From Nocardioides aquaticus (GTDB lineage Bacteria; Actinomycetota; Actinomycetes; Propionibacteriales; Nocardioidaceae), in the NCBI RefSeq assembly GCF_018459925.1, contig NZ_CP075371.1, positions 1,364,001-1,428,000 of the forward strand: a stretch of DNA of 64,000 nt, written 5' to 3'. A program made the translations under genes and the position numbers. A model generated the notes under the pieces. That model was given only the letters and a program-made list of their open reading frames with translations, made no database searches and was not told the origin of the DNA. Positions 27,320 through 35,759 of this stretch are shown here, piece by piece; positions within the stretch are counted from its first letter, which is position 1, and each line of letters begins with the position of its first letter.

Positions 27320-27505
27320 TCAGCGGGTGACCTTGCCGGCCTTGATGCAGCGGGTGCAGACGTTGAGACGCTTCGGGGTCCCGTTCACGGTGGCGCGGAC
27401 CCGCTGGATGTTCGGGTCGAAACGGCGCTTGGTGATCTTGCGCGACCAGGGGCGGTTGTTGCCGAAGGTCGGCTTCTTGTCGCAGAGGTCGCAGACGGCA
27501 GCCAC
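27320..27505 (-). CDS. rpmB: 50S ribosomal protein L28, zinc-binding form
   Basis: The 61-residue protein reads MAAVCDLCDKKPTFGNNRPW and ends with the CTRCIKAGKVTR segment. The CDLC and CTRC pairs mark the zinc-binding (C+) form. The GTG at 27505 is preceded by AGGAG. Actinobacteria often also have a zinc-free L28 made under zinc limitation; this gene is the zinc form. It lies alone, divergent from the FakA-like gene. Confidence 0.95.
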   Translation of the reverse strand: MAAVCDLCDKKPTFGNNRPWSRKITKRRFDPNIQRVRATVNGTPKRLNVCTRCIKAGKVTR

Positions 27506-27664
27506 GGGTTTGTCTCCTGAACGGTTCGGTGAAAAGAGTGTGAGCCCGACGACGGGCAACCGCCCTAGCGTATCTGACGAGCGAGCAGGCGTCGAAATCG
27601 TGCGGCGGCGGCCGGTGGCCGAGCACCACGGACGTCGGTGCCCCACCCTACGCTGGCCCTCGCC

Positions 27665-29413
27665 ATGGAAGAGATCCCGCTGGAGGGCACGATCGCGCTG
27701 CGCACGCTCGCACGCTTCGTCGACCTCGCCACCGACGCCCTGGGAGCGGCGCGGGAGGAGATCGACGCCCTCAACGTCTACCCGGTGCCCGACGGCGACA
27801 CCGGCACCAACCTGCACCTCACCGTCTCGGCCGCCCGGGACGCTCTCACGGCGGCCCGCGAGGCCGACGCGGGCCGCGAGGCGGCGCTGACCGCCCTGGC
27901 CCGAGGGGCGCTGCTCGGCGCCCGCGGCAACTCCGGGGTCGTCCTGAGCGAGATGCTGGGGGAGGTCGTGCGCCGCATCGGACGGGCCCGCGCCGACGAG
28001 CGTGGCGCGGTGGTGATGGCCGAGGCGCTGGAGCGTGCCGCCGACGCGGCCTACGCCGCCGTGGGCACCCCGGTCGAGGGCACCATGCTGAGCGTGGCGC
28101 GGGCGGCCGCCGACGCCGCGGTCGAGCGCGCCTCGGACCCCGACGCCCGGACCGGCGCGGTCGTCACCGCTGCCGCCGCCGCGGCCCGCGCCGCGCTCGC
28201 CCGCACGCCCGAGCAGCTCGACGTGCTGGCCCGCGCCGGCGTGGTCGACGCCGGCGGGCGCGGGCTGTGCGTCCTGCTGGACGCCGCCGAGACGGCCTCG
28301 ACGGGCCGCCGCCCGCCGCGTCCGCCGCGGGGCCCCCGGATCCCCGTCCCGGTGCCGACGCCCGTCCCCGCGACCGGCCCCGCGACCGGCCCCGCGACCG
28401 TCCCCGCGACCGTCCCCGCGACCGGGCCCGACGACGGCGACGGGGACGTCCCGGCCGCCGGTGCGGACCTGCACGAGGACGGGCCGTCGTACGAGGTGAT
28501 GTACCTCCTCGACGCCCCGGCCGAGGCGGTGCCCGTGCTGCGCGAGCGGTTGGCCGCGCTCGGGGACTCGCTCGTGGTCGTGGGCGGCGAGGGCCTGTGG
28601 AACGTGCACGTCCACGTCGACGACGTCGGTGCCGCCGTCGAGGCCGGGATCGAGGCCGGGCGTCCCCACCGGGTCCGGGTCACCCACTTCGCCGAGCAGG
28701 TCGTGACGCCCCGCACCCCTCCCGGTCTCGACGGGGGCCGTGCCGGCCGTGCGGTCGTCGCGGTCGCCGCCGGTCCCGGCCTGGACCGGCTGTTCGCCGA
28801 CGCCGGCGCCACGGTGGTGCGCGGCGGTCCCGGCCACCAGCCGTCCAGCGCCGAGGTGCTCGCCGCGATCACCGGGTGCGGGGCGTCCGAGGTGGTGGTG
28901 CTCGCCAACGACGTCGACGCGGTCCGGGTCGCCCGCGCCGCCGCGGAGGCCGCGGAGGCCGACTCCGGCCTGCGGGTCGCGGTCATCCCGACCGAGGCGC
29001 AGGTGCAGGGCCTGGCCGCGATGGCGGTGCACGAGCCCGGCCGCTCCTTCGACCGCGACGTCGTGGAGATGACCGCCACGGCACGCCACGTGCGGCACGG
29101 CGCGATCACGGTGGCCACCGAGCGGGCGATGACGATGGCCGGGCCCTGCGCGCCGGGGGACGTGCTCGGCATGGTCGCGGGCGACTACGTCGTGGTCGGC
29201 GACGACGCCCACGCGGTGGCCACCGACGTGCTCGGGCGCCTGCTGGCCGGTGGCGGTGAGCTGGTCACGGTCGTGGTCGGCGATCCCGCGGCCGCGCCGC
29301 CCGACCTCGGGGAGCGCACCGCTGCGTGGCTGGCCGCCGAGCACCCCGTGGTCGACGTCACCGTCTTCGACGGTGGCCAGGACCGGTACGCGCTGATGCT
29401 GGCGGTGGAGTGA
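27665..29413 (+). CDS. DAK2/DegV-type kinase, FakA (YloV)-like
   Basis: The 582-residue product has an N-terminal DAK2 nucleotide-binding domain with NVYPVPDGDTGTN (residues about 37-49) and GARGNSGVVLSEM, as in FakA, which phosphorylates fatty acids bound to FakB. A linker made of five 12-bp repeats (Pro-Ala-Thr-Gly/Val, about residues 235-254) leads to a C-terminal domain (SYEVMYLLDAP; HVHVDDVGAAVEAGIE). No FakB gene is next to it. TACGCT ten bases before the ATG may be its -10. It precedes recG, as in many Gram-positives. Confidence 0.88.
   Translation: MEEIPLEGTIALRTLARFVDLATDALGAAREEIDALNVYPVPDGDTGTNLHLTVSAARDALTAAREADAGREAALTALARGALLGARGNSGVVLSEMLGEVVRRIGRARADERGAVVMAEALERAADAAYAAVGTPVEGTMLSVARAAADAAVERASDPDARTGAVVTAAAAAARAALARTPEQLDVLARAGVVDAGGRGLCVLLDAAETASTGRRPPRPPRGPRIPVPVPTPVPATGPATGPATVPATVPATGPDDGDGDVPAAGADLHEDGPSYEVMYLLDAPAEAVPVLRERLAALGDSLVVVGGEGLWNVHVHVDDVGAAVEAGIEAGRPHRVRVTHFAEQVVTPRTPPGLDGGRAGRAVVAVAAGPGLDRLFADAGATVVRGGPGHQPSSAEVLAAITGCGASEVVVLANDVDAVRVARAAAEAAEADSGLRVAVIPTEAQVQGLAAMAVHEPGRSFDRDVVEMTATARHVRHGAITVATERAMTMAGPCAPGDVLGMVAGDYVVVGDDAHAVATDVLGRLLAGGGELVTVVVGDPAAAPPDLGERTAAWLAAEHPVVDVTVFDGGQDRYALMLAVE
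28366..28425 (+). repeat. Five 12-bp in-frame tandem repeats in the FakA-like linker
   Basis: CCCCGCGACCGG (or ...CGT) repeats five times without gaps. It encodes Pro-Ala-Thr-Gly/Val units between the two domains. Such repeats can change copy number by slippage without changing the frame. Confidence 0.8.
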
Positions 29414-29453
29414 GCGTGCGGGCCGTCCGGGCCGGGCGCGGGAGGAGGACGAC

Positions 29454-31733
29454 GTGATCGCGCTGAGCACCCCGGTCGCCGCGGTGATGGGGGACAAGAA
29501 GGCCAAGCGGGAGAAGGTCGAGAAGGGCCTCGGCCTGCGCACGGTCGGCGACCTGCTCGCCCACCACCCGCGCCGCTACCTGCGCACCGGGGAGCTGACC
29601 CGGGTGGCCGACCTGCAGGAGGGGCAGCTGCTGACGGTGATCGGGGAGATCGTCCACAGCAAGGTGCACTCCTACACCGACCGCCGCACCGGCAAGCCGG
29701 CCTTCCGGCTGGAGACGCGGCTCAGGACCTCCGGGCCGTCGCTCTCGATGACGTTCTTCGCCAAGAGCGCGCACGTCTCGAAGTGGCAGGCCGGGCGCCT
29801 GGAGGTCGGCCGGACCGGCCTCTTCCTGGGCAAGGCCGGTCGCTTCCGCGACGAGTGGCAGCTGACCAACCCCACGATGCTGGTCTTCGGCTGGGTCGAC
29901 GAGGAGGAGACCCGGGCCACGGCCGACCAGATCCGCGGGCTCTACCCGCTCTACCCGCTGACCAGGGGTGTCGACCACTGGGACCTCCAGCGGGCCGTCA
30001 CCTTCGCGCGCTCCGTGGTCGACGAGCTGCCCGAGGTCGTCCCGCCGGCGGTGCGCGAGCGCTACGACGTGCTCGACGCCCACCAGGCACTGGAGTGGAT
30101 CCACGCCCCCGACGAGCAGGACCAGGTGGCGCGGGCGCGGCGCCGCTACCGGTTCGAGGAGGCCCTGGTCACCCAGGTCGTCCTCGGTCGGCGGCGGCGG
30201 GCCGTGATGGCCCTGGGCGCGCGGCCCCGCGACGGCGGCGACGGCGAGCTGCTGGCCGCCTTCGACGCCCGGCTGCCCTTCGAGCTCACCGGGGGGCAGC
30301 AGCGGATCGGCGACGAGGTCGCCGCCGACCTGGCCCGCCCGCACCCGATGAGCCGGCTGCTGCAGGGCGAGGTCGGCTCCGGCAAGACCCTCGTCGCGCT
30401 GCGGGCGATGCTGCGCGTGGTCGACTCCGGCGGGCAGGCGGCCCTGCTGGCCCCGACCGAGGTGCTCGCCCAGCAGCACCACCGCTCGATCAGCGCCATG
30501 CTCGGGGACCTCGCCGACGGCGGGGCCCTGGGCAGCCCCGCGGGGGCCACCCGGGTCGAGCTGCTGACCGGGTCGATGAGCACCGCGCGGCGCCGCGAGA
30601 CCCTGCTGCGCCTGGCCAGCGGCGAGGCCGGGCTCGTCGTCGGCACCCACGCCCTGCTCGAGGACCGGGTCTCCTTCGCCGACCTCGGCCTCGTGGTGGT
30701 CGACGAGCAGCACCGCTTCGGCGTCGAGCAGCGTGCTGCGCTCACCGACAAGGCCGGCACCCCGCCGCACGTGCTGGTGATGACGGCGACCCCGATCCCC
30801 AGGACGGTCGCGATGACCGTCTTCGGCGACCTCGAGGTCTCCACGCTGCGCGAGCTGCCCGCCGGTCGGGCGCCGGTGCAGACGACCGCGGTGTACCTGA
30901 CCGACAACCCCGACTGGCTGGACCGGGTCTGGAAGCGGGTCGCCGAGGAGGTCGCGGCCGGGCACCGCGTCTACGTGGTGTGCCCCCGGATCAGCCCGGA
31001 CGTCCAGGAGCCGGGCCAGCACGACGCCCCCGAGGAGCTGCCGGAGGTCGACCCGTTCGAGGACGACCTCTTCGACGACCCCGAGGGCGGCCCCCCGCCC
31101 CCGCCGCGGGTGCCGCCCCCGCCTCCGGCCGCTGTCGACGAGGTCGCCGCGATGCTGCGCGAGGGCCCGCTGCGCGGCCTGCGCGTCGGGGTGCTGCACG
31201 GGCGGATGCCGGCCGACGAGAAGGACCGGCAGATGACCGCCTTCGCCGCCGGCACCACCGACGTCCTCGTGGCCACCACCGTCGTCGAGGTCGGCGTCGA
31301 CGTCCCCGAGGCCACCGCGATGGTGCTGCTCGACGCGGACCGGTTCGGCGTCTCGCAGCTGCACCAGCTGCGCGGACGCGTCGGGCGCGGCGGGCTGCCC
31401 GGCCTGTGCCTGCTCATCTCCCACGCGCTCCCCGGCACCCCGGCGCGCGAGCGCCTGGACGCCGTCGCCGGCACCCGGGACGGCTTCGAGCTGAGCCGGG
31501 TGGACCTCGAGCAGCGCCGCGAGGGCGACGTCCTCGGCCGTTCCCAGGCGGGGGGCCGCTCGGGGCTGCAGGTGCTGCGCGTGCTGCGCGACGAGCAGAC
31601 GATCACCGAGGCCCGCGAGGCCGCCGAGGACCTGCTCGACACCGACCCCGGGCTGAGCGGCGCGCCCGACCTGGCCCGTGCCGTCGAGGAACTCGAGCGC
31701 TCGACGGCCTCGGACTACATGGACAAGTCGTGA
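29454..31733 (+). CDS. recG: ATP-dependent DNA helicase RecG
   Basis: The 759-residue helicase reverses stalled forks and moves branched DNA. An N-terminal wedge domain (LLTVIGEIVHSKVHSY) is followed by Walker A GEVGSGKTLVALRAM (about residue 302), the DEQH box VVDEQHRFGVEQR, MTATPIPRT and the C-terminal HQLRGRVGRGG. A proline-rich insert (PPPPPRVPPPPPA, about 545-560) lies in the second RecA-like lobe. The last codon overlaps the rsmD start. Confidence 0.96.
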   Translation: MIALSTPVAAVMGDKKAKREKVEKGLGLRTVGDLLAHHPRRYLRTGELTRVADLQEGQLLTVIGEIVHSKVHSYTDRRTGKPAFRLETRLRTSGPSLSMTFFAKSAHVSKWQAGRLEVGRTGLFLGKAGRFRDEWQLTNPTMLVFGWVDEEETRATADQIRGLYPLYPLTRGVDHWDLQRAVTFARSVVDELPEVVPPAVRERYDVLDAHQALEWIHAPDEQDQVARARRRYRFEEALVTQVVLGRRRRAVMALGARPRDGGDGELLAAFDARLPFELTGGQQRIGDEVAADLARPHPMSRLLQGEVGSGKTLVALRAMLRVVDSGGQAALLAPTEVLAQQHHRSISAMLGDLADGGALGSPAGATRVELLTGSMSTARRRETLLRLASGEAGLVVGTHALLEDRVSFADLGLVVVDEQHRFGVEQRAALTDKAGTPPHVLVMTATPIPRTVAMTVFGDLEVSTLRELPAGRAPVQTTAVYLTDNPDWLDRVWKRVAEEVAAGHRVYVVCPRISPDVQEPGQHDAPEELPEVDPFEDDLFDDPEGGPPPPPRVPPPPPAAVDEVAAMLREGPLRGLRVGVLHGRMPADEKDRQMTAFAAGTTDVLVATTVVEVGVDVPEATAMVLLDADRFGVSQLHQLRGRVGRGGLPGLCLLISHALPGTPARERLDAVAGTRDGFELSRVDLEQRREGDVLGRSQAGGRSGLQVLRVLRDEQTITEAREAAEDLLDTDPGLSGAPDLARAVEELERSTASDYMDKS

Positions 31734-32317
31734 CCCGGGTCATCGCGGGCAGCGCCGGCGGGCGTCGCCTCCGCACCCCGCCCGGCGACCGCACCCGCCC
31801 CACCAGCGACCGGGTGCGGGAGGCGCTCTTCTCGGCGCTCGAGGTGGTCTGGGGCGGCTGGGGCGGCCTGCGGGTCCTCGACCTGTACGCCGGGTCCGGC
31901 GCGCTCGGCCTGGAGACGCTGTCGCGCGGAGCGGCGGCGCTGACCGCCGTCGAGCACGACCGCGCGACCGCCCGGCTCGTGGCCGGCAACGCCCGCGACC
32001 TCGGTCTCGGCGGGCTCACCGAGGTCGTCACGGGCTCCGTCGGCACGGTCCTGGACCGGGGGCCGGGGGAGCGGGCCGCCTTCGACCTGGTGCTGGCCGA
32101 CCCGCCGTACCCCCGCTCGGAGGAGGACCTCGCCCGCGACCTCCGGGCCCTGCCCGCCTGGCTGGCCGACGACGCGCTCGTCGTCCTCGAGCGCTCCTCG
32201 CGCAGCCCCGAACCGCCCTGGCCGACCGGGTGGGAGGCCGAGCGCTCCCGGCGCTACGGCGAGACCGTGCTCTGGTACGGTCGCGCCGCCCTGCCGTCGA
32301 GACCCGAGGACGCGTGA
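31730..32317 (+). CDS. rsmD: 16S rRNA (guanine(966)-N(2))-methyltransferase
   Basis: The 195-residue enzyme methylates G966 of 16S rRNA with S-adenosylmethionine. Motif I is VLDLYAGSGALGLE, motif IV is LVLADPPYP, and the start RVIAGSAGGRRL and RPTSDRVREALF are typical. The GTG overlaps the recG stop by three bases and its TGA overlaps the coaD ATG by one, so recG-rsmD-coaD are translationally coupled. Confidence 0.95.
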   Translation: MTRVIAGSAGGRRLRTPPGDRTRPTSDRVREALFSALEVVWGGWGGLRVLDLYAGSGALGLETLSRGAAALTAVEHDRATARLVAGNARDLGLGGLTEVVTGSVGTVLDRGPGERAAFDLVLADPPYPRSEEDLARDLRALPAWLADDALVVLERSSRSPEPPWPTGWEAERSRRYGETVLWYGRAALPSRPEDA

Positions 32318-32814
32318 TGAGCCGCGCCGTGTGCCCCGGCACCTTCGACCCCGTCCACCACGGTCACCTCGACGTGGTCACCCGCGCCGCCCGCCTCTTC
32401 GACGAGGTCGTCGTCGCCGTCGGGGTGAACCCCTCGAAGAACCGCCTCTTCGACGACGGCGAGCGGATCGCGATGCTGGAGCGGGCCTGCGCCGACCTGC
32501 CCGGCGTCCGCGTGATCGGCTTCACCGGGCTGCTCACCGACCTGTGCGCCGAGCAGGACGCCCAGGCGCTGGTCAAGGGGCTGCGCGGCGCGGGGGACTT
32601 CGAGTACGAGGCCCAGATGGCCGGCATGAACGCCCGCCAGACCGGCGTCGACACGGTCTTCCTGCCCACCGACCCGCGGTGGTCGTTCGTGGCCTCCAGC
32701 CTCCTCAAGGAGGTCGCCGGCCTCGGCGGCGACGTCCGGGGCCTGCTGCCCGACTTCGTCCACGAGGCACTCCTCGACCGGCTCGCCGAGCGGGCGGCGC
32801 GGAGCGAGCGATGA
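32317..32814 (+). CDS. coaD: Pantetheine-phosphate adenylyltransferase
   Basis: The 165-residue enzyme makes dephospho-CoA from phosphopantetheine and ATP. The nucleotidyltransferase signature GTFDPVHHGHLD is at residues 8-19, with GVNPSKNRLF, VKGLRGAGDFEYEAQMAGMN and WSFVASSLLKEVA. Length is typical. A small hairpin (CCGGGC/GCCCGG, 32818-32839) follows its stop at once. Confidence 0.97.
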   Translation: MSRAVCPGTFDPVHHGHLDVVTRAARLFDEVVVAVGVNPSKNRLFDDGERIAMLERACADLPGVRVIGFTGLLTDLCAEQDAQALVKGLRGAGDFEYEAQMAGMNARQTGVDTVFLPTDPRWSFVASSLLKEVAGLGGDVRGLLPDFVHEALLDRLAERAARSER

Positions 32815-32831
32815 GTCCCGGGCAGGGCGTT

Positions 32832-32861
32832 TTGCCCGGTCACCGGCCGGGCGCGTAGGCT
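32832..32861 (+). promoter_or_regulatory. Promoter for the DUF177-rpmF-rnc-mutM group
   Basis: TTGCCC (32832-32837) and TAGGCT (32856-32861) have an 18-base spacer. The -35 overlaps the coaD-end hairpin. The start codon of the DUF177 gene is 33 bases downstream. Confidence 0.55.
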
Positions 32862-32893
32862 CGTCTCTTGATCTGCCCCGTCTGGACCGGAAA

Positions 32894-33460
32894 GTGAAGA
32901 CCCTGAGCACCCTGGACCCGCGAGCGCCGCTCGTGCTCGACACCCGCGAGCTCGGCCGTCGACCCGGGTCCCAGCGCGAGGTGTCCCGCACCGCCCCGGC
33001 GCCGGCAGATCTGGGCATCGAGGTCCTCTCGGTCGTCGAAGGGTCACCGGTCGAGCTCGACCTGCGGCTCGAGGCGGTCATGGAGGGCGTCCTGGTCACC
33101 GGGACCGCGCACGCCGACCTCGTCGGCGAGTGCGTGCGGTGCCTGGAGCCGCTGCACGACGAGATCGACGTGGACCTGCAGGACCTGTTCGTCTACGCCG
33201 ACAAGCACGACCAGCGTGCCCCGGACGACGACGACCAGGACGTCCGGGTGCTGGAGGACGACCTGCTCGACCTGGAGCCGCTGCTGCGGGACGCGGTGGT
33301 GCTCGCACTACCCTTCCAACCGTTGTGCCGCGACGACTGCCCCGGCCTGTGCCCCGACTGCGGGACGCGCCTGGCGGACGACCCGGACCACCACCACGAG
33401 GACCCGATCGACCCGCGGTGGGCCGGCCTCACCGCCCTGGCGGAGCCCGAGAAGCCCTGA
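32894..33460 (+). CDS. DUF177 (YceD) family protein
   Basis: The 188-residue protein belongs to the YceD/DUF177 family, found next to rpmF in most bacteria and linked to 23S rRNA or ribosome assembly. It has LVLDTRELGRRPGSQ, the CVRCLEPL motif and a zinc-like CRDDCPGLCPDCG cluster before an acidic/His-rich stretch (DDPDHHHEDP). The GTG at 32894 is chosen. rpmF follows after 101 bases. Confidence 0.9.
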   Translation: MKTLSTLDPRAPLVLDTRELGRRPGSQREVSRTAPAPADLGIEVLSVVEGSPVELDLRLEAVMEGVLVTGTAHADLVGECVRCLEPLHDEIDVDLQDLFVYADKHDQRAPDDDDQDVRVLEDDLLDLEPLLRDAVVLALPFQPLCRDDCPGLCPDCGTRLADDPDHHHEDPIDPRWAGLTALAEPEKP

Positions 33461-33561
33461 GGCGCGCCGCACCACCCTGATCACACCCCGCACCACCGCC
33501 CCACCGACCGAGAACCGCACCAGGAGCCCGTCCGGGTCCCTGGCTAGCTGAGGAGAAGAAG

Positions 33562-33747
33562 ATGGCTGTCCCGAAGCGCAAGATGTCGCGCAGCAACACG
33601 CGGCACCGCCGCTCGCAGTGGAAGGCCGTGGCGCCGACCCTGGTCACGTGCGCCAACCCGGCCTGCGGCGAGCAGCACCTGCCCCACCGTGCCTGCTCGG
33701 CCTGCGGCCAGTACGGCGCCCGCGGCGCCCGCCGCCAGGTGCTCTGA
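33562..33747 (+). CDS. rpmF: 50S ribosomal protein L32, zinc-binding form
   Basis: The 61-residue protein starts [20 protein letters not shown] and holds two zinc pairs: CANPAC and CSAC. GAGGAGAAGAAG precedes the ATG. It sits between DUF177 and rnc as in most bacteria. With the zinc form of L28 in the same window, both ribosomal proteins are zinc-dependent versions. Confidence 0.96.
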   Translation: MAVPKRKMSRSNTRHRRSQWKAVAPTLVTCANPACGEQHLPHRACSACGQYGARGARRQVL

Positions 33748-34510
33748 GCCGGACCCCGCGCTGACCACCTACCCGGCTCTGCGCTCGGCGCTCGGCGATC
33801 CCGTCCTGGACGCCGGGCTGCTCGAGCGCGCCCTCACGCACCGCTCGTACGCCTACGAGCACGGGGGCCTGCCGACCAACGAGCGGCTGGAGTTCCTCGG
33901 TGACTCCGTGCTCGGCGTGGTGGTCACCGAGACGCTCTACCTGACCCACCCCGACCTGTCCGAGGGGCGGCTGGCCAAGCTCCGCGCGGCCGTCGTCAAC
34001 GCCCGGGCCCTGGCCGGGGTGGGTCGGCAGATCGGTGTCGGCGAGCACGTGAAGCTGGGCCGCGGCGAGGAGGCCACCGGTGGCCGGGAGAAGGCCTCGA
34101 TCCTCTCCGACACCGTCGAGGCACTGATCGGCGCGATCCACCTCAGCGGCGGCGGCCTGGAGGCCTCCGCTCAGGTCGTCCACATGCTCTTCGACCCGCT
34201 GATGGAGCAGGCCTCCGCGCTGGGCGCCGGCCTCGACTGGAAGACGTCGCTGCAGGAGCTCTCCGCCGAGCTCGGCCTCGGCGTGCCGGAGTACGTCATC
34301 GAGGACGACGGGCCGGACCACATGAAGACCTTCACCGCCCAGGTCCGTGTCGGCGACGCGCTCTACGGCAACGGTGCGGGCCGGTCGAAGAAGGAGGCCG
34401 AGCAGTCGGCCGCCGAGACCGCCTACGGCGAGCTCGCACCGGCCGCCGGCGAGCCGCTGGCGGTCACCCCGGTCGTCACCCCCGCGTCGCCCGTCCCCTC
34501 CGGCGACTGA
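33689..34510 (+). CDS. rnc: Ribonuclease III
   Basis: RNase III cuts double-stranded RNA in rRNA processing. The catalytic signature [13 protein letters not shown], the [14 protein letters not shown] metal-binding helix and the C-terminal dsRNA-binding domain ([28 protein letters not shown]) are intact. The start is uncertain: the only in-frame ATG/GTG/TTG before the first helix is the GTG at 33689, which overlaps rpmF by 59 bases. Homology begins near [12 protein letters not shown] at 33761, a CTG codon, so a non-standard start there is possible. Confidence 0.9.
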   Translation: MPARPAASTAPAAPAARCSEPDPALTTYPALRSALGDPVLDAGLLERALTHRSYAYEHGGLPTNERLEFLGDSVLGVVVTETLYLTHPDLSEGRLAKLRAAVVNARALAGVGRQIGVGEHVKLGRGEEATGGREKASILSDTVEALIGAIHLSGGGLEASAQVVHMLFDPLMEQASALGAGLDWKTSLQELSAELGLGVPEYVIEDDGPDHMKTFTAQVRVGDALYGNGAGRSKKEAEQSAAETAYGELAPAAGEPLAVTPVVTPASPVPSGD

Positions 34511-34516
34511 CGGCGC

Positions 34517-35395
34517 GTGCCGGAGCTCCCCGAGGTCGAGGTCGTCCGCGCCGGGCTCGAGCGCCACGTCGTGGGCCGCACCGTCGAGCGGGTCGAGGTG
34601 CTGCACCCCCGCCCGGTGCGGCGCGACCCCGGTGGGCCCGAGGGCTTCGCCGCCGCGCTGAGCGGGCGTGTCATCGAGGGCGCCCGGCGCCGCGGCAAGT
34701 ACCTGTGGCTGCCGCTCGACGGCGGTGACGCCCTGCTCGGACACCTCGGGATGAGCGGTCAGATGCTCGTCCAGCCCCGCGACGCCGCTCCGGAGCGGCA
34801 CCTGCGGGTGCGGATGGTGCTCGACGGGCCCCGCGAGCTCCGGTTCGTCGACCAGCGGATGTTCGGCGGCCTGTCGATGTCGCCCGGGGGCGCCGAGCTG
34901 CCGCCGGAGATCGCCCACATCGCGCGCGACCCGATCGACCCGGCGTTCGACGACGCCGAGTTCGTGGCCCGGCTGCGCCGACGCACCTCGGGGGTCAAGC
35001 GGCTGCTGCTCGACCAGGGGCTGGTCTCCGGCGTCGGCAACATCTACGCCGACGAGTCCCTGTGGCGCAGCCGCCTGCACGGCGAGCGCCCCGGCGACGG
35101 GCTCACGCGCGCCCAGGCCTGGGAGCTGCTCGGTCACGTCCGGGCGGTGATGGGGGAGGCGCTGGCCCAGGGCGGCACCTCCTTCGACGCGCTCTACGTC
35201 AACGTCAACGGCCAGTCCGGCTACTTCGACCGCTCCCTCGACGCCTACGGCCAGGAGGGTCGGCCCTGCCGACGGTGCGGGACCCCGATCCGCCGGGTCG
35301 CCTTCATGAACCGCTCGTCGTTCTTCTGCGGGGTCTGCCAGCCCGTCCCGCGTCGGCGCCGGGTCCGCCCGGCGACTGCCGCGGTCCCGGATTGA
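34517..35395 (+). CDS. mutM: Formamidopyrimidine-DNA glycosylase
   Basis: The 292-residue bifunctional glycosylase/lyase removes 8-oxoguanine. The catalytic Pro2-Glu3 ([15 protein letters not shown]) sets the GTG start at 34517. The helix-two-turn-helix is [18 protein letters not shown] and the C-terminal zinc finger is [10 protein letters not shown]...FFCGVC. It begins 6 bases after rnc. Confidence 0.97.
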   Translation: MPELPEVEVVRAGLERHVVGRTVERVEVLHPRPVRRDPGGPEGFAAALSGRVIEGARRRGKYLWLPLDGGDALLGHLGMSGQMLVQPRDAAPERHLRVRMVLDGPRELRFVDQRMFGGLSMSPGGAELPPEIAHIARDPIDPAFDDAEFVARLRRRTSGVKRLLLDQGLVSGVGNIYADESLWRSRLHGERPGDGLTRAQAWELLGHVRAVMGEALAQGGTSFDALYVNVNGQSGYFDRSLDAYGQEGRPCRRCGTPIRRVAFMNRSSFFCGVCQPVPRRRRVRPATAAVPD

Positions 35396-35473
35396 CCCTG
35401 GACAGGACCGGTGTCACCCTGGTAGACGGCCCCTCCACGGGTCCGATGGACGTGAACCGAAGGGACCGAGCCG

Positions 35474-35680
35474 ATGGCCAAGGCACTGACCGGCTACCTC
35501 ACCACGCAGGCGCCCGACCCCCACCTGCGCGGCGACAACGCCCGGCTGCGGGCCCGCGTGGCCGAGCTGGAGCAGCTGGTGCTGCGCCTCAGCGAGGAGA
35601 ACGACCGGCTCGTGGCGGCGCGCGCCGCCGAGCTGCTGGACGGCCCGTCCGGGTCGTTCGAGCAGCTCCAGCCCGTCTGA
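35474..35680 (+). CDS. Short coiled-coil protein, unknown function
   Basis: The 68-residue product has a Leu-heptad helix (LRARVAELEQLVLRLSEEND, about residues 26-45) flanked by polar ends. An AAGGGACCGA site precedes the ATG. The codon pattern (third-position GC) and its place in a gene block support it being real. No function can be given; its position just before smc invites, but does not prove, a chromosome-related role. Confidence 0.6.
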   Translation: MAKALTGYLTTQAPDPHLRGDNARLRARVAELEQLVLRLSEENDRLVAARAAELLDGPSGSFEQLQPV

Positions 35681-35759
35681 CCCGCCCGCCTGCGACGCGC
35701 GTGGGCGTACCGGCGGTAGCGTGAGCCGCGGCTGAGCCCACGACCGAGGAGCCCGCGCG

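Noticed and set aside
29783..32317. An 844-codon plus-strand frame covering recG and rsmD
   Set aside because: Only its last part, from 31730, is a real gene (rsmD); the rest is an Arg/Gly-rich shadow of recG in another frame.
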